NCBI RefSeq assembly: GCF_002797355.1
Contig: NZ_KZ454940.1
Span: forward strand, 625,522 to 689,521
DNA length: 64,000 nt
Direction of reading: 5' to 3'
Source of the DNA: Bacillus xiapuensis
Lineage (GTDB): Bacteria > Bacillota > Bacilli > Bacillales > Domibacillaceae
The position numbers were made by a program, and so were the translations under genes. This document shows, one piece after another, positions 7,810 through 16,522 of this stretch. Below the pieces are notes generated by a model. That model had not been told where the DNA came from. It did no database searches and saw only the letters and a program-made list of their open reading frames with translations. The first letter of the stretch is position 1; every line of letters begins with the position of its first letter.

Positions 7810-8711
7810 TTACATACACCTCTAAAAAAGTAAAAACCTTTTTACATTTTTATTATAAAAAATCTCCTCCAACAATGTCAAATTCTTTTTACATTTTTGA
7901 AGAAGAAAATCTAAAACGGTTATTTAAATGAATCTTTGACGAGATTTCTTCTGCCCGCTCTCTGTTTGATCACTGCTTATCATATGGCCCACCGCATTAT
8001 ACCTAAAATGACAAGCAGACTATAACATTGTGTTTGATTTGAACTCGTTTCTATCCCCTTATTTCTTATTAATCATTTTGATATTTCCTCCATATCTGAT
8101 TAGGTACTGCTTCAATTCCTGATAGAACCGGAAAGCCATTTTGCGGACCATGCTCCGTAAATATGGACTGGCAAGTAACGAGGTTTAATGATTTTGCATC
8201 CGCAATTCCGCTTTCCGGTAATCCTTTTCCCGAAGCTGCATCACTGAACTAAGAACTGAATATTGAAATATTGAAAATTGAAGCCCAACCGCCTGAATGC
8301 TGCTGTAATCCTGCTTATGGTGGCGGCAGTGAACAGGTGATTGGACAGGGGGTCGAGGTTTTAACTGCTGATCGTTCCGGTTTCTCTTACAGAACGTATG
8401 AGGAGACTACAATAAGAAGAAGACATACTGATTTGCCGGTTGTCTTCAATGCCTTATTAGTTAGAGAAAGATAATCAGCTCGTTTCATCTATATCAAGCA
8501 GTTTCATCGTTATGGAGAGCTGTATACATTTAAAGAGGCTGAATTGAAAATATTTTACCGTTTTTGATAATATCTTGTTGTTTCACTAGTGCATCGACCA
8601 TTTCTGTTGTAACGGATTCATAGAGAAGACCTCTTTTCTCGGATTGGTTATGGTACCAGAAAAGAGGCTTCCTTTTTTTGATGAAATTTTTCATTTACAC
8701 AAAGTATTTTG
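7810..8711. other. 900-base stretch with decayed coding remnants
   Basis: No intact gene is recognised. On the minus strand an open stretch without a start (8069-8248; contains SGIADAKSLNLVT and ends QIWRKYQND) has protein-like composition and may be the 3' end of a lost gene. On the plus strand a 67-codon frame (8271-8474) and an in-frame continuation to about 8567 (YGELYTFKEAEL) look like another fragment, ending before the terminator at 8625. I could not identify either. Confidence 0.3.
8625..8679 (+). terminator. Rho-independent terminator
   Basis: GAAGACCTCTTTTCT (8625-8639) pairs, with one mismatch, with AGAAAAGAGGCTTC (8658-8671), followed on the plus strand by seven T. It would end a plus-strand transcript from the decayed region 8270-8570. 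The ABC operon reaches it from the other side at 8712. Confidence 0.7.
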
Positions 8712-10676
8712 CTATTTTGTAAAGATCACTTTATAACAAGTATATTTTGTCATCTGGTAATAAATAATATAAATCAAGGTAAACAGTCCTATTGCTATAA
8801 TTTCTGGTAACCAGAAAGCGCTGCTGTCCCCGATTAAGTTCGGCAGGAGAGCCTTAAAGCATTCTAATGCAAATATACTGTGAATACTTCCGATAACATA
8901 TGGAACAACGAGAGTAATCAAAATCTGATTATTAATAATCGATTTTATTTTCCGTTTTTCGTATCCTAGCTTATTTAATATATTAAATTCACTAATCTTA
9001 GAGTACGCATTAGAAAGATTGGTGAAATATAATATACTGCCCGTAGCAATTAAGAATATAGCACTTGCAAATATTGAAATCAGCAACGATGAGCTATTTT
9101 CTTTAATAAAGGTTGTCTCTCTTCCTATTGCACTTTGAAATCTAGGCTCATCGAAAAAAAAGGAAGACAGTTGTTCATGCAGATCTGCATTATCCCGCAA
9201 TCCCTTTCCATAAACACTTATAACCGTTCGTGTTGGCAGTTCATATCTTGCTGCTTTTTCGTATAACTCGTCTGAAATAATGAGAGTACCAACACTATTA
9301 GCAAAAGATAAAGTGTTATTTAACGTTGTATCTTGAACCGTTATCTTTACTTTCTCGTTTGAAGATAAGTTTAATTGGTAGCTCATTCCTGTTTCATCTT
9401 CCTGATTCTTGTTATACTTAACGAATAATACATTATGATCTGATAAGTCTAATTCAGGTACGTCATCTCCCCTAAGCTTTATTGCTTTTTTATAATCTGA
9501 TTCTGAGACTAGATCAAAACTTGGCTTTTCTTTTATTGAATATTCATAAGGGAGTGACTTGGACGAAGAAGAAACTTCCATTATTTGAGTTGTGTGAGTT
9601 AGAAAATTCGATTTTCCTGCCCCTTTTTCAACCGTATTCAATGCTTTATTCACTAACTCAGAATCTTCTGCAGGAAATTCAAAAGCCGCTGGATTTGTTC
9701 GATCAATAGCTTTCACAGGGTAATAAAATGTGATAACACCAGCACCTAATAAACAAAGTGCCGCTGCTGATATTAATGTAGCGATGATTAATACTCTTGC
9801 ATTTGTATAAACCCTTTGAACAAATTGCGGGATCACAATAATCGACGTATCTCTATAAAAATAGTTTTTATTTAATTTTATTTTTTGTATGGCATACGGG
9901 ATAAAAAATTGTATAGAACAGATTGTTCCAATAACCACCAAAATAAACGTAATCAGAGACATTGGAGAAAAGCCTATCGTTGACCACAATGAATCCGTTC
10001 CTCTTTTTATATCTAAAGCTAATACATAACCGGCCAACAAAGATCCAATTCCCAAAACTGCTTTCCAGAGTTTTAGTTTTATCTGTTTTTCAGCTTTCTC
10101 ATCCGATCTAATTAGGGAAAGAAGGTTAGTTTTTTGGATGAATATATAATTTGAAATAAGCAGCACCAGCATAGCTATACATACAAACAAGCTAGTAACC
10201 ACAACAGCTTTGTTATTTAAAAAGGGGATTTCTGAACTAACGGATAATCCCATTGTATTGATAATAAAGGCCATTAACCCCTTAAATAAAACAGATCCTA
10301 ATAAAACACCCATTACAAGGGAAAAGAGACAAATGAAGATGTTTTCAAAAAACAAAATTTGTATAATTTTCCTCTTTTTAATTCCCAGCAGCGTATAAAT
10401 GCCTAATTCTTTCATACGCCGCTTCATAAAGAAATTATTGGAATAGGACATATAAAACAATACAAATATCATTAATAAAGGAATTACGATATTTACCATT
10501 GATTTTAGTTTATTATCGCCCATTAATTTCTCTAAAATTTGCTCGTTTCCGCCAAAAGAAATAGAAAAGTAGAAAATCATTAAAACAACCGAAACTGAAA
10601 TCAAATATAACATGTAAAAAGAGATATTTTTCTTTAAGTTTTTTTGTACCACAGTGAACACATTCAACCTTATCAC
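8712..10676 (-). CDS. Bce-type ABC transporter permease (FtsX family)
   Basis: 654 residues with the BceB layout: a leading membrane segment, two groups of segments with FtsX-like architecture, and a large extracellular domain of about 210 residues (around 320-525) before the last three segments. This class removes or protects against cell-wall-active peptide antibiotics. It starts 14 bases after the ATPase gene, with which it forms one operon. The usual partners are OmpR-type BceRS proteins; here the neighbouring system is NarL-type with a damaged kinase. Confidence 0.85.
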   Translation of the reverse strand: MIRLNVFTVVQKNLKKNISFYMLYLISVSVVLMIFYFSISFGGNEQILEKLMGDNKLKSMVNIVIPLLMIFVLFYMSYSNNFFMKRRMKELGIYTLLGIKKRKIIQILFFENIFICLFSLVMGVLLGSVLFKGLMAFIINTMGLSVSSEIPFLNNKAVVVTSLFVCIAMLVLLISNYIFIQKTNLLSLIRSDEKAEKQIKLKLWKAVLGIGSLLAGYVLALDIKRGTDSLWSTIGFSPMSLITFILVVIGTICSIQFFIPYAIQKIKLNKNYFYRDTSIIVIPQFVQRVYTNARVLIIATLISAAALCLLGAGVITFYYPVKAIDRTNPAAFEFPAEDSELVNKALNTVEKGAGKSNFLTHTTQIMEVSSSSKSLPYEYSIKEKPSFDLVSESDYKKAIKLRGDDVPELDLSDHNVLFVKYNKNQEDETGMSYQLNLSSNEKVKITVQDTTLNNTLSFANSVGTLIISDELYEKAARYELPTRTVISVYGKGLRDNADLHEQLSSFFFDEPRFQSAIGRETTFIKENSSSLLISIFASAIFLIATGSILYFTNLSNAYSKISEFNILNKLGYEKRKIKSIINNQILITLVVPYVIGSIHSIFALECFKALLPNLIGDSSAFWLPEIIAIGLFTLIYIIYYQMTKYTCYKVIFTK

Positions 10677-10690
10677 CCCTCTCTTAAATC

Positions 10691-11434
10691 TTATTTAAAT
10701 TCTAAATTCGCAATTTCCGCTAATATTTCATCAAAAAATTCTTTCCTTTTTCTCCCGCCCCTTTTTAATTCATTTACAGTACGTCCGTCTTTCAAAATAA
10801 TGATTCGGTTTGCATAACTGGCAGAATAAGCATCATGGGTAACCATTAAGATAGTAGTATTTAACTCTTCATTTACTTCCTTTAATTTCATTAACAATTC
10901 TCTTGCAGAATTGGAATCAAGGGCGCCAGTAGGTTCATCCGCAAAAAGAATCGCTGGTTCTTTTATAATAGCCCTTGCTGCAGCTGCTCTTTGTTTTTGC
11001 CCTCCAGATAATTCGTTTGGATATTTTGAAAGTTGTTTTTCAATTCCAAATCGGGCTGCTAAAGTATAAATAGACTGCTCGATTTCCTTTGGAGTTTTTT
11101 CGAGCAAAGTTAAGGGAACCGCAATGTTTTCCTGTATAGTTAAACTATCCAGTAAGAAATATTCCTGAAAAATAAAACCTAAATAATCTCTTCTAAAATC
11201 ACTTTTTTTGCCATCCCGTAACTTGACAATACTTTGCCCGTTAATATAGATTTCACCGCCAGAAGCTGTGTCTATTGTAGATAAGACATTTAAAAGTGAA
11301 GTTTTACCGGATCCTGAAGAACCCATAATTCCAACAAATTCACCGCTCTGAATTTCTATCGATACATTATCTAAAGCATTAAAACCGCCATATTTTTTTG
11401 TTATATTCCTTGCTGACAATATACTTTCTGTCAT
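10691..11434 (-). CDS. Bce-type ABC transporter ATP-binding protein
   Basis: 247 residues: Walker A GSSGSGKTSLLN, Q-loop FIFQEYFLLDSLT, signature LSGGQKQRAAAARA, Walker B ILFADEPTGALDS and a switch histidine in VTHDAYSASYA. The MacB/BceA-like features and the adjacent FtsX permease make an antimicrobial-peptide transporter very likely. The ATG at 11434 follows GGAGAGAT. A 39-codon ORF and a terminator separate this pair from the regulator genes, so it probably has its own promoter in 11435-11880. Confidence 0.9.
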   Translation of the reverse strand: MTESILSARNITKKYGGFNALDNVSIEIQSGEFVGIMGSSGSGKTSLLNVLSTIDTASGGEIYINGQSIVKLRDGKKSDFRRDYLGFIFQEYFLLDSLTIQENIAVPLTLLEKTPKEIEQSIYTLAARFGIEKQLSKYPNELSGGQKQRAAAARAIIKEPAILFADEPTGALDSNSARELLMKLKEVNEELNTTILMVTHDAYSASYANRIIILKDGRTVNELKRGGRKRKEFFDEILAEIANLEFK

Positions 11435-11883
11435 AACCCTATCTCTCCTTTTATAAGGTAAAATTGAATAAAGAATGTAAGTGTAGAGGTCAAGTTGAAT
11501 TTTTTCCGCTTAGTTATCTGTTGCCTCTTAGTTGATGCACAAAATAAAGTGAGCGGCAAATGGAGCTGAAAAGTGTATGAGGGTGCTTACATCTATACGC
11601 TCCCTATTCTCTGCTCCTTCTTTTACTTCTATTTCTGCTTAGTAAAAATTATAGTGAGTGAATGGCTAAAAAAAATGAGTAAAAGACGCAAACATTCTCA
11701 GGTAATTTATGACAACCCTATAAAAAGTTAAGATGGAGCTTCTGCAGACAGATGAATTTGAAAAGGGCAAAGCCAGCAAGCTTTTCTGGGCTCTAAGCCC
11801 GAGACATAGCTGCCGCCCTATGTAAAACGAAGCGAAATGCAAAAAATATATTGCCCTATACTATATTTTTTAATGGCCGCGAA
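11435..11883. other. Intergenic stretch upstream of the Bce-type operon
   Basis: About 450 bases with no gene recognised. It should contain the promoter of the ABC pair (minus strand). Around 11775-11825 a G+C-richer patch (GGGCTCTAAGCCC) resembles the edge of an insertion sequence or old repeat, but no partner was found. Confidence 0.3.
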
Positions 11884-11913
11884 CAAAAAACAGCCCTTAA
11901 ACTAAAGGACTGT
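11884..11913 (-). terminator. Rho-independent terminator after the response-regulator operon
   Basis: On the minus strand ACAGTCCTT and AAGGGCTGT (11890-11913) form a nine-pair stem with one G-T pair, followed by six T (11884-11890). It ends the transcript of the kinase, response regulator and 39-codon ORF. Confidence 0.75.
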
Positions 11914-11923
11914 CTAGTATGTG

Positions 11924-12043
11924 CTATTTAATAAATTTTTGATCTTTGCGGTTTTCGGTTATGGAACACTTTGCAGGATCCGTACTAGATGTCTTGAAAA
12001 ATCCTTCTTCCATTCCTCCCAATCTGTCAGTAAATAAAAACAT
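11924..12043 (-). CDS. Possible 39-residue ORF after the response regulator
   Basis: ATG at 12043, TAG eleven bases before the terminator stem. The peptide starts MFLFTDRLGGMEEGFFKTS and ends rich in Lys, Arg and Asp with a single Cys. The RBS (GGCGGGG) is weak. Its position between the response-regulator stop and the terminator is its only support. It may be a small protein or simply a 3' untranslated region. Confidence 0.25.
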   Translation of the reverse strand: MFLFTDRLGGMEEGFFKTSSTDPAKCSITENRKDQKFIK

Positions 12044-12074
12044 GTTCCCCGCCTAGATGTTTGTGTTCGGTGTA

Positions 12075-12683
12075 TTATTGTAAATTTTTTACGTATCCTA
12101 ATTTAATTCCCTTTGCAACCGCCTCTAATGAAGAAGTAACTTCGAATTTACTAAAAATGTTTTGGATATGGTTTGAAACCGTTCTTTTACTAATATATAA
12201 TTTCTCCGCAATAGTCTCCCGCTTATTTCCCTCACTAAGTAACTGCAAAACTTTAATCTCCGTCTCAGTTAATTCACAAATATAATCCAAGTTTTTTGTT
12301 AGGAAATATTCATGCCCTTTATTAATTTGTATGAGAATCTGCAACAATTGTTCAGGCAGTATGTTTTTATTAACAAAACCTTTAACACCAGCCTTTTTAG
12401 CTTCATGTCGATAAACTGGCAGGTCATAGCCCGTCAATATAACAATCCGTATGGAAGGATAATGTTCAATAATCATTTTTGATAAAATAATTCCATCCTC
12501 ATCGCTTATATTACTTAAATTAATATCTATTAAAAGGAGATCCGGCTTTTCCCTTTCTATGATTTGCATTATATTATCAACATTTTGTATCGTTTGAAAT
12601 GATTTAATTTCATCATAATCCTCAAAAGCAATCGCCAAACTTTTAGCAAACAACGTATGGTCATCTATTAATAAAATGTTCAT
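12075..12683 (-). CDS. NarL/LuxR-type response regulator
   Basis: 202 residues. Receiver domain 1-120 with the acidic pocket D7/D8, phosphate acceptor D53 in LLLIDINLS and the conserved K in GFVNKNILPEQ. LuxR-type helix-turn-helix about 138-198 (TETEIKVLQLLSEGNKRETIAEKLYIS...). The start overlaps the end of the kinase gene by 23 bases. With an intact kinase it would control the neighbouring Bce-type transporter; with the kinase broken, regulation may be lost or constitutive. Confidence 0.88.
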   Translation of the reverse strand: MNILLIDDHTLFAKSLAIAFEDYDEIKSFQTIQNVDNIMQIIEREKPDLLLIDINLSNISDEDGIILSKMIIEHYPSIRIVILTGYDLPVYRHEAKKAGVKGFVNKNILPEQLLQILIQINKGHEYFLTKNLDYICELTETEIKVLQLLSEGNKRETIAEKLYISKRTVSNHIQNIFSKFEVTSSLEAVAKGIKLGYVKNLQ

Positions 12684-13682
12684 ATGAGTAATCCCCTTTC
12701 ATTGAAAAGTATATCCTTACTTTAAATCCTGAAGGCTTTCCAGAACTAATCTCCATTTTTCCGCCCAGCATATATACCTGCTCTTTTATAGAGGCTAATC
12801 CTTTATGTCCCTTTTTTATTTGATTTAACTCCATTTTTCCTTCCCCATTATCCTCGACGATTAGTTCTACTTCATCCATTTCTTGATGCAAGCGGATCCA
12901 TATTCTGTTTCCTTGAGAATGTTTAAAACTATTTGTTGTTAACTCTTTTATAAAACGATAGACAATTAAATGATATGGTTCTAGTAAAAATATATCTTCT
13001 TCACAAATAAAGGATATATGAATCTGTTTTGATCTAAACGTTTGTTTTATATTATCAATGAGATTGCTGTAGTTTTCTTTTAAAGTTAGCGTCCTTAACA
13101 TAGTCGGATGGTATTCTTCTGTTTGTCTTCTAATTGACTTATTTAAATCATTAAGCGTTTCAACTATTATTTTTTTATCTCCGCCTTATCCGCTTTATTT
13201 ATAATATTTTTTACAGCTAATAAGTCTTGTAATATTTCATCGTGTAAGTAATTAGAAAAGTCCTTTTTTAATTTTTCTTCCCTCGAAATCTGAATAATAC
13301 TATTTATATATGAATTATATTGATGTTTTTCGGTTCCGTTTATCATAGCGTCCTTAACCTGGCTATATATTAAAATGAAATACAAAATGTTAAACCATAA
13401 AATGGCATGCGCAATGATAAAGTACTCAATGGCATCCAAGCCCAAAGAACTTCCAATATACAACATGAAAGGTACGGTCATTACACTGATGATCATTTTA
13501 TTTCTTGAATTTAATTGTTGCCCTATTTTTATTTCCTTTTTAATTTTTTTAACGATTAAATATATACTATATAAAGGAAAAATAAAAATTATATAGAAAG
13601 CTGAATTGGTAAAAATATTTCCCCTTTCATTCAAAAAAATTATAAATGCGATAAAAGGGATAATCGTTATAACAAAGGAACG
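12661..13682 (-). pseudogene. Histidine kinase, 5' truncated by IS3 and frameshifted at an A7 run
   Basis: Two frames together make one sensor kinase of the NarX/DesK class. The upstream frame carries membrane segments and the phospho-acceptor box KDFSNYLHDEILQDLLAV, then stops at 13167. The downstream frame carries the ATPase: N box ELTTNSFKHSQ, G box VEDNGEG, and GHKGLASIKEQV. Between them the second frame reads on without a stop (IIVETLNDLNKSIRRQ), so one -1 shift within the A7 run at 13170-13176 restores the protein. At the other end the frame runs straight into the IS3 end at 13683, so the first membrane segments are lost. A usable TTG exists at 13634. Confidence 0.85.
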
Positions 13683-13761
13683 TGGATAGGCTACACTAAG
13701 TTAGACAACTCTTATAAGGGAATAGTACTCTAAAAGGACTAACCTTAAGGAGCGGGTCAAA

Positions 13762-14043
13762 ATGAGAAGAGAACGTCGAACGTTTACAGCCGAATTTAAG
13801 CTACAAATGGTGAAGCTTTATGAAAATGGAAAATCACGTGCGGATATTGCGAGAGAATATGATATTACGCCTTCTTCATTAGATCGTTGGATTAAAAATC
13901 ACCAGGAAACAGGGTCTTTCAAGGCAGAAGACAATCGTACGACAGAAGAAACAGAATTGCTTGAACTACGCAAAGAAGTGCAACGCCTACGAATGGAAAA
14001 TGATATTTTAAAGCAAGCCGCGCTGATCATGGGACGAAAATAG
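13762..14043 (+). CDS. IS3-family OrfA
   Basis: 93 residues. A helix-turn-helix (FTAEFKLQMVKLYENGKS...YDITPSSLDRWI) is followed by a leucine-zipper-like coiled coil (ELLELRKEVQRLRMENDIL), the usual OrfA arrangement. It ends ACGAAAATAG, and a -1 slip on the A4 run continues into orfB (IDVIRNN...), the programmed frameshift used by IS3 elements to make the OrfAB transposase. Confidence 0.9.
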   Translation: MRRERRTFTAEFKLQMVKLYENGKSRADIAREYDITPSSLDRWIKNHQETGSFKAEDNRTTEETELLELRKEVQRLRMENDILKQAALIMGRK

Positions 14044-14045
14044 AT

Positions 14046-14886
14046 GTGATTCGTAACAACGCTCACAATTATTCGGTATCAGCCATGTGTGACGTCCTAC
14101 AAATTCCAAGAAGTACTTACTACTATCACCTTCACAAGTGTGAAGATGACGAAAAACAAGCGGAGGAAGCAGACTTACAAGAGCGTATTTATACGATTTT
14201 TAAGCAAAGTCGTAATAACTATGGGACACGTAAAATTAAGAAAGAATTAGAGAAACAAGACATGATGGTTTCTAGACGACGTATAGGGGGAATCATGAAG
14301 GATTTAGGTCTTGTCTCGAATTACACGGTTGCTTATTACCGACCACAAAAAAAAACAAAGTAACGAGGCGACAATCGCCAACGTATTAAATCGTGAATTC
14401 CAACAAGAGAAGGAATTATCGGTGTTAGTCAGTGATTTAACGTACGTGCGTATCGGGAAAAAATGGCACTATGTGTGCTTGTTTGTCGATCTTTTTAATC
14501 GTGAATTAGTCGGTGCAAGTGCGGGCCCAAATAAAGACGCAGCGCTTGTCTACAAAGCATTAAGTAGCATTAAAGGCAACCTGACAAATGTACAGTTATT
14601 CCACACAGACCGTGGCTCAGAATTCGATAATCAACTGATGGCAGAAGCAACAGAAGCATTTGGTATCCAGCGTTCACTTAGCGCAAAAGGATGTCCATAT
14701 GATAATGCCGTGGCAGAAGCGACATACAAGAGCTTTAAGATCGAATTTGTGTACCAACGTACTTTCCATTCCCTTGAACAACTAGATCTTGAACTGTGGG
14801 ATTATGTAAATTGGTTTAATCATATTCGGATTCATCAAACACTAGGATATCTGACACCGACTGAATTTAAGCAGCAGTCCTTATAA
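14046..14886 (+). pseudogene. IS3-family OrfB (DDE transposase), frameshifted at an A9 run
   Basis: The first part (HTH_21-like: ISxNAHNYSVSAMCDVLQIPRS...NNYGTRKIKKELE) stops at 14363. The catalytic core continues in another frame from about 14350: SDLTYVR (first D), HTDRGSEFDN (second D) and VAEATYKSFKIEF (E), ending GYLTPTEF. An A9 run at 14347-14355 lies at the junction; with eight A the frame would be continuous through PQKKQSNEAT. The transposase is therefore inactive as read, or the run length is a sequencing error. Confidence 0.8.
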
Positions 14887-15119
14887 AAATTGTTCAGGTT
14901 AGTGTTGACATTCCAGGCTGACCCATAGTAGAATAAAAGACCTTAAATTTTTCAAAGAACTGCCCCCTATAAAATATCTTGATTAATAGATAATTAGGGC
15001 TTTTTACACCTATCTTCATTCCTTTCCATTTATCAACTTTAATTGTACTTTTACGAACACTCGATTTGCTTGTTAGCCGAAACTTTTACGCCTCAGAAAG
15101 TGAATACTTCCTCTTGCCA

Positions 15120-15527
15120 TCATTTATTGATTTTTATGTTTGAATTTATTTTTAAAACCGCCTTAATAAATTTCTCTTTATCTTTTGGAGAGATAGTAAT
15201 AAATTTAAATCCTGAATGTGTTATACCTATCCGATCAACGGATAGTGCTGGACCAACAAATGGACTTTTCATATGATTTATAGTCTGAATTTTATGAACG
15301 TCTATTCGGAATTTTATTGGTCCATATATAATAACAAGTTCATCATTAGTAATTTTATAGCCAGTCCTAAACCACATTAACAAAGAAATTATTCCGGGTA
15401 CAATCAATGTAATTATTAAAATGAAGGAAAATTCTTCAGCTCTTGCAATAGGTACTATAATTAATATGAACACAGCTAAGAGATGAATAGCACCCATCCA
15501 AATATCTCTTTTCGAATTAAAATACAT
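15120..15527 (-). CDS. PH-domain membrane protein (bPH_6 / DUF1200-like)
   Basis: 135 residues: two membrane segments in the first 55, then a small beta-rich domain with the pattern YKITNDELVIIYGPIKFRID and SVDRIGI...FKFITISPKDKEKF typical of bacterial PH-like (YyaB-type) proteins. The ATG at 15527 follows GGAGTGAGGAA. Function unknown. The 200 bases to the IS3 end show no gene. Confidence 0.75.
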   Translation of the reverse strand: MYFNSKRDIWMGAIHLLAVFILIIVPIARAEEFSFILIITLIVPGIISLLMWFRTGYKITNDELVIIYGPIKFRIDVHKIQTINHMKSPFVGPALSVDRIGITHSGFKFITISPKDKEKFIKAVLKINSNIKINK

Positions 15528-15600
15528 TTCCTCACTCCATAATTTTATTTTAGTATTCTTTCATTTAATATAACATTTAATTCACATAATTTCTTTTTGC

Positions 15601-15922
15601 TTAGGTGATACCAATTAATAGAGAGAAAATCATAGATCTTGTTATCTTTGGTATGACATATGCAACATTAAATAGTTTTCCAAATTCAAATAGCTTAATA
15701 ATTGCTTCTGACTCATATTTTTTGTTGTTTGAATAAAATAAGGCTGTTTATATTTGTATTTACTTTATCATTTCGAATTAGTTCACCATAAGACTCTCCT
15801 TTTATATTAGAAAAATATAACATTCTCTTTCTAACCAACTTATTAACCAGTCTAATAAATCTACTACAGACCATAGAATCATTATCATAAAGTAGAATTT
15901 TGATAATTTTACCTCCATTCAA
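15601..15922 (-). pseudogene. DCC-family (DUF393) thiol-oxidoreductase-like gene, frameshifted
   Basis: The first 69 codons (KIIKILLYDNDSMVCSRFIR...) match the N-terminus of DCC proteins, with Ser in place of the first Cys of DxxCxxC. They stop at 15713 after an A6 run. One base fewer there gives a smooth continuation (YESEAIIKLFEFGKLFNVA...) to a stop at 15601, matching the C-terminal DCC helices. About 107 residues in all. It is divergent from sdpA, sharing a 60-base promoter region. DCC proteins often accompany HTTM-domain proteins such as SdpB. Confidence 0.65.
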
Positions 15923-15991
15923 CTTATTTGTATGTTACAATATTGGTAATTTAAATACAAATATTCAAATTAAATTGAAGGGATGTTAAAT

Positions 15992-16522
15992 TTGTACAAA
16001 AAAAGTCCTGCTTTAATTTTCATATTTAGCGTTACAATTGGTTTTTTATTAATATTTCTTTCAATTACTTCCGCTTTGCCTGTAAATACCTTGAATATAG
16101 ACAAGGAATTAAAAGGCGTAATTAATGAAGTACTACCTCAAGGTTGGGGGTTTTTCAGTAAATCCCCTAGAGAGCCAGATTTAAATGCAGTGCCATTAGA
16201 GGAACAAGAAGCATTACAGTGGCCAAATAATTCTTTATCAAATTACCTTGGAATTTCCCGTGAAGGAAGAGCTCAGGGAATTGAACTAGGCTCTATTATC
16301 GGCGCAATAGATGAAGAGAGCTATCAAAATTGCGAGAACGACGTTTATAGTTGTTTTAAAACAACAGAAACTGCTATTAACATAGAAAATACTAATAAAA
16401 ATCCTAGCATTTGCGGGAAATGGGGCGTAGTAAACCAAGAACCGGTTCCGTGGGCTTGGGGGGATCAACTTGATTCAATAATAATGCCGTCAACCATAGT
16501 AAAGGTAGATGTAGAATGTTGA
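15992..16522 (+). CDS. sdpA: SdpA family protein of a sporulation-delaying-protein-like toxin system
   Basis: About 176 residues: an N-terminal membrane segment then a soluble domain with GWGFFSKSPREP, a hallmark of SdpA, and several Cys (NCENDVYSC, ICGKWG). In B. subtilis SdpA with SdpB matures the SdpC toxin. TTG at 15992 sits 8-9 bases after GAAGGG; the in-frame ATG at 15983 touches the RBS and is less likely. The 3' end overlaps sdpB by 7 bases. Confidence 0.85.
   Translation: MYKKSPALIFIFSVTIGFLLIFLSITSALPVNTLNIDKELKGVINEVLPQGWGFFSKSPREPDLNAVPLEEQEALQWPNNSLSNYLGISREGRAQGIELGSIIGAIDEESYQNCENDVYSCFKTTETAINIENTNKNPSICGKWGVVNQEPVPWAWGDQLDSIIMPSTIVKVDVEC

Larger units (their letters stand above)
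13683..14915 (+). mobile_element. IS3-family insertion sequence, about 1233 bp
   Basis: Imperfect inverted ends: the left end TGGATAGGCTACACTAAG and the reverse complement of the right end TGGAATGTCAACACTAACC align over about 37 bases, both running into CTTATAAGG-like sequence. The element holds orfA and orfB. The three bases outside the ends (ACG left, GGC right) do not match, so no target duplication is visible; insertion may have been followed by a deletion, consistent with the missing kinase 5' end. Confidence 0.75.

Noticed and set aside
8271-8474. 67-codon plus-strand ORF
   Set aside because: No RBS, no recognised domain, and the same frame continues past its stop; treated as part of a decayed region.
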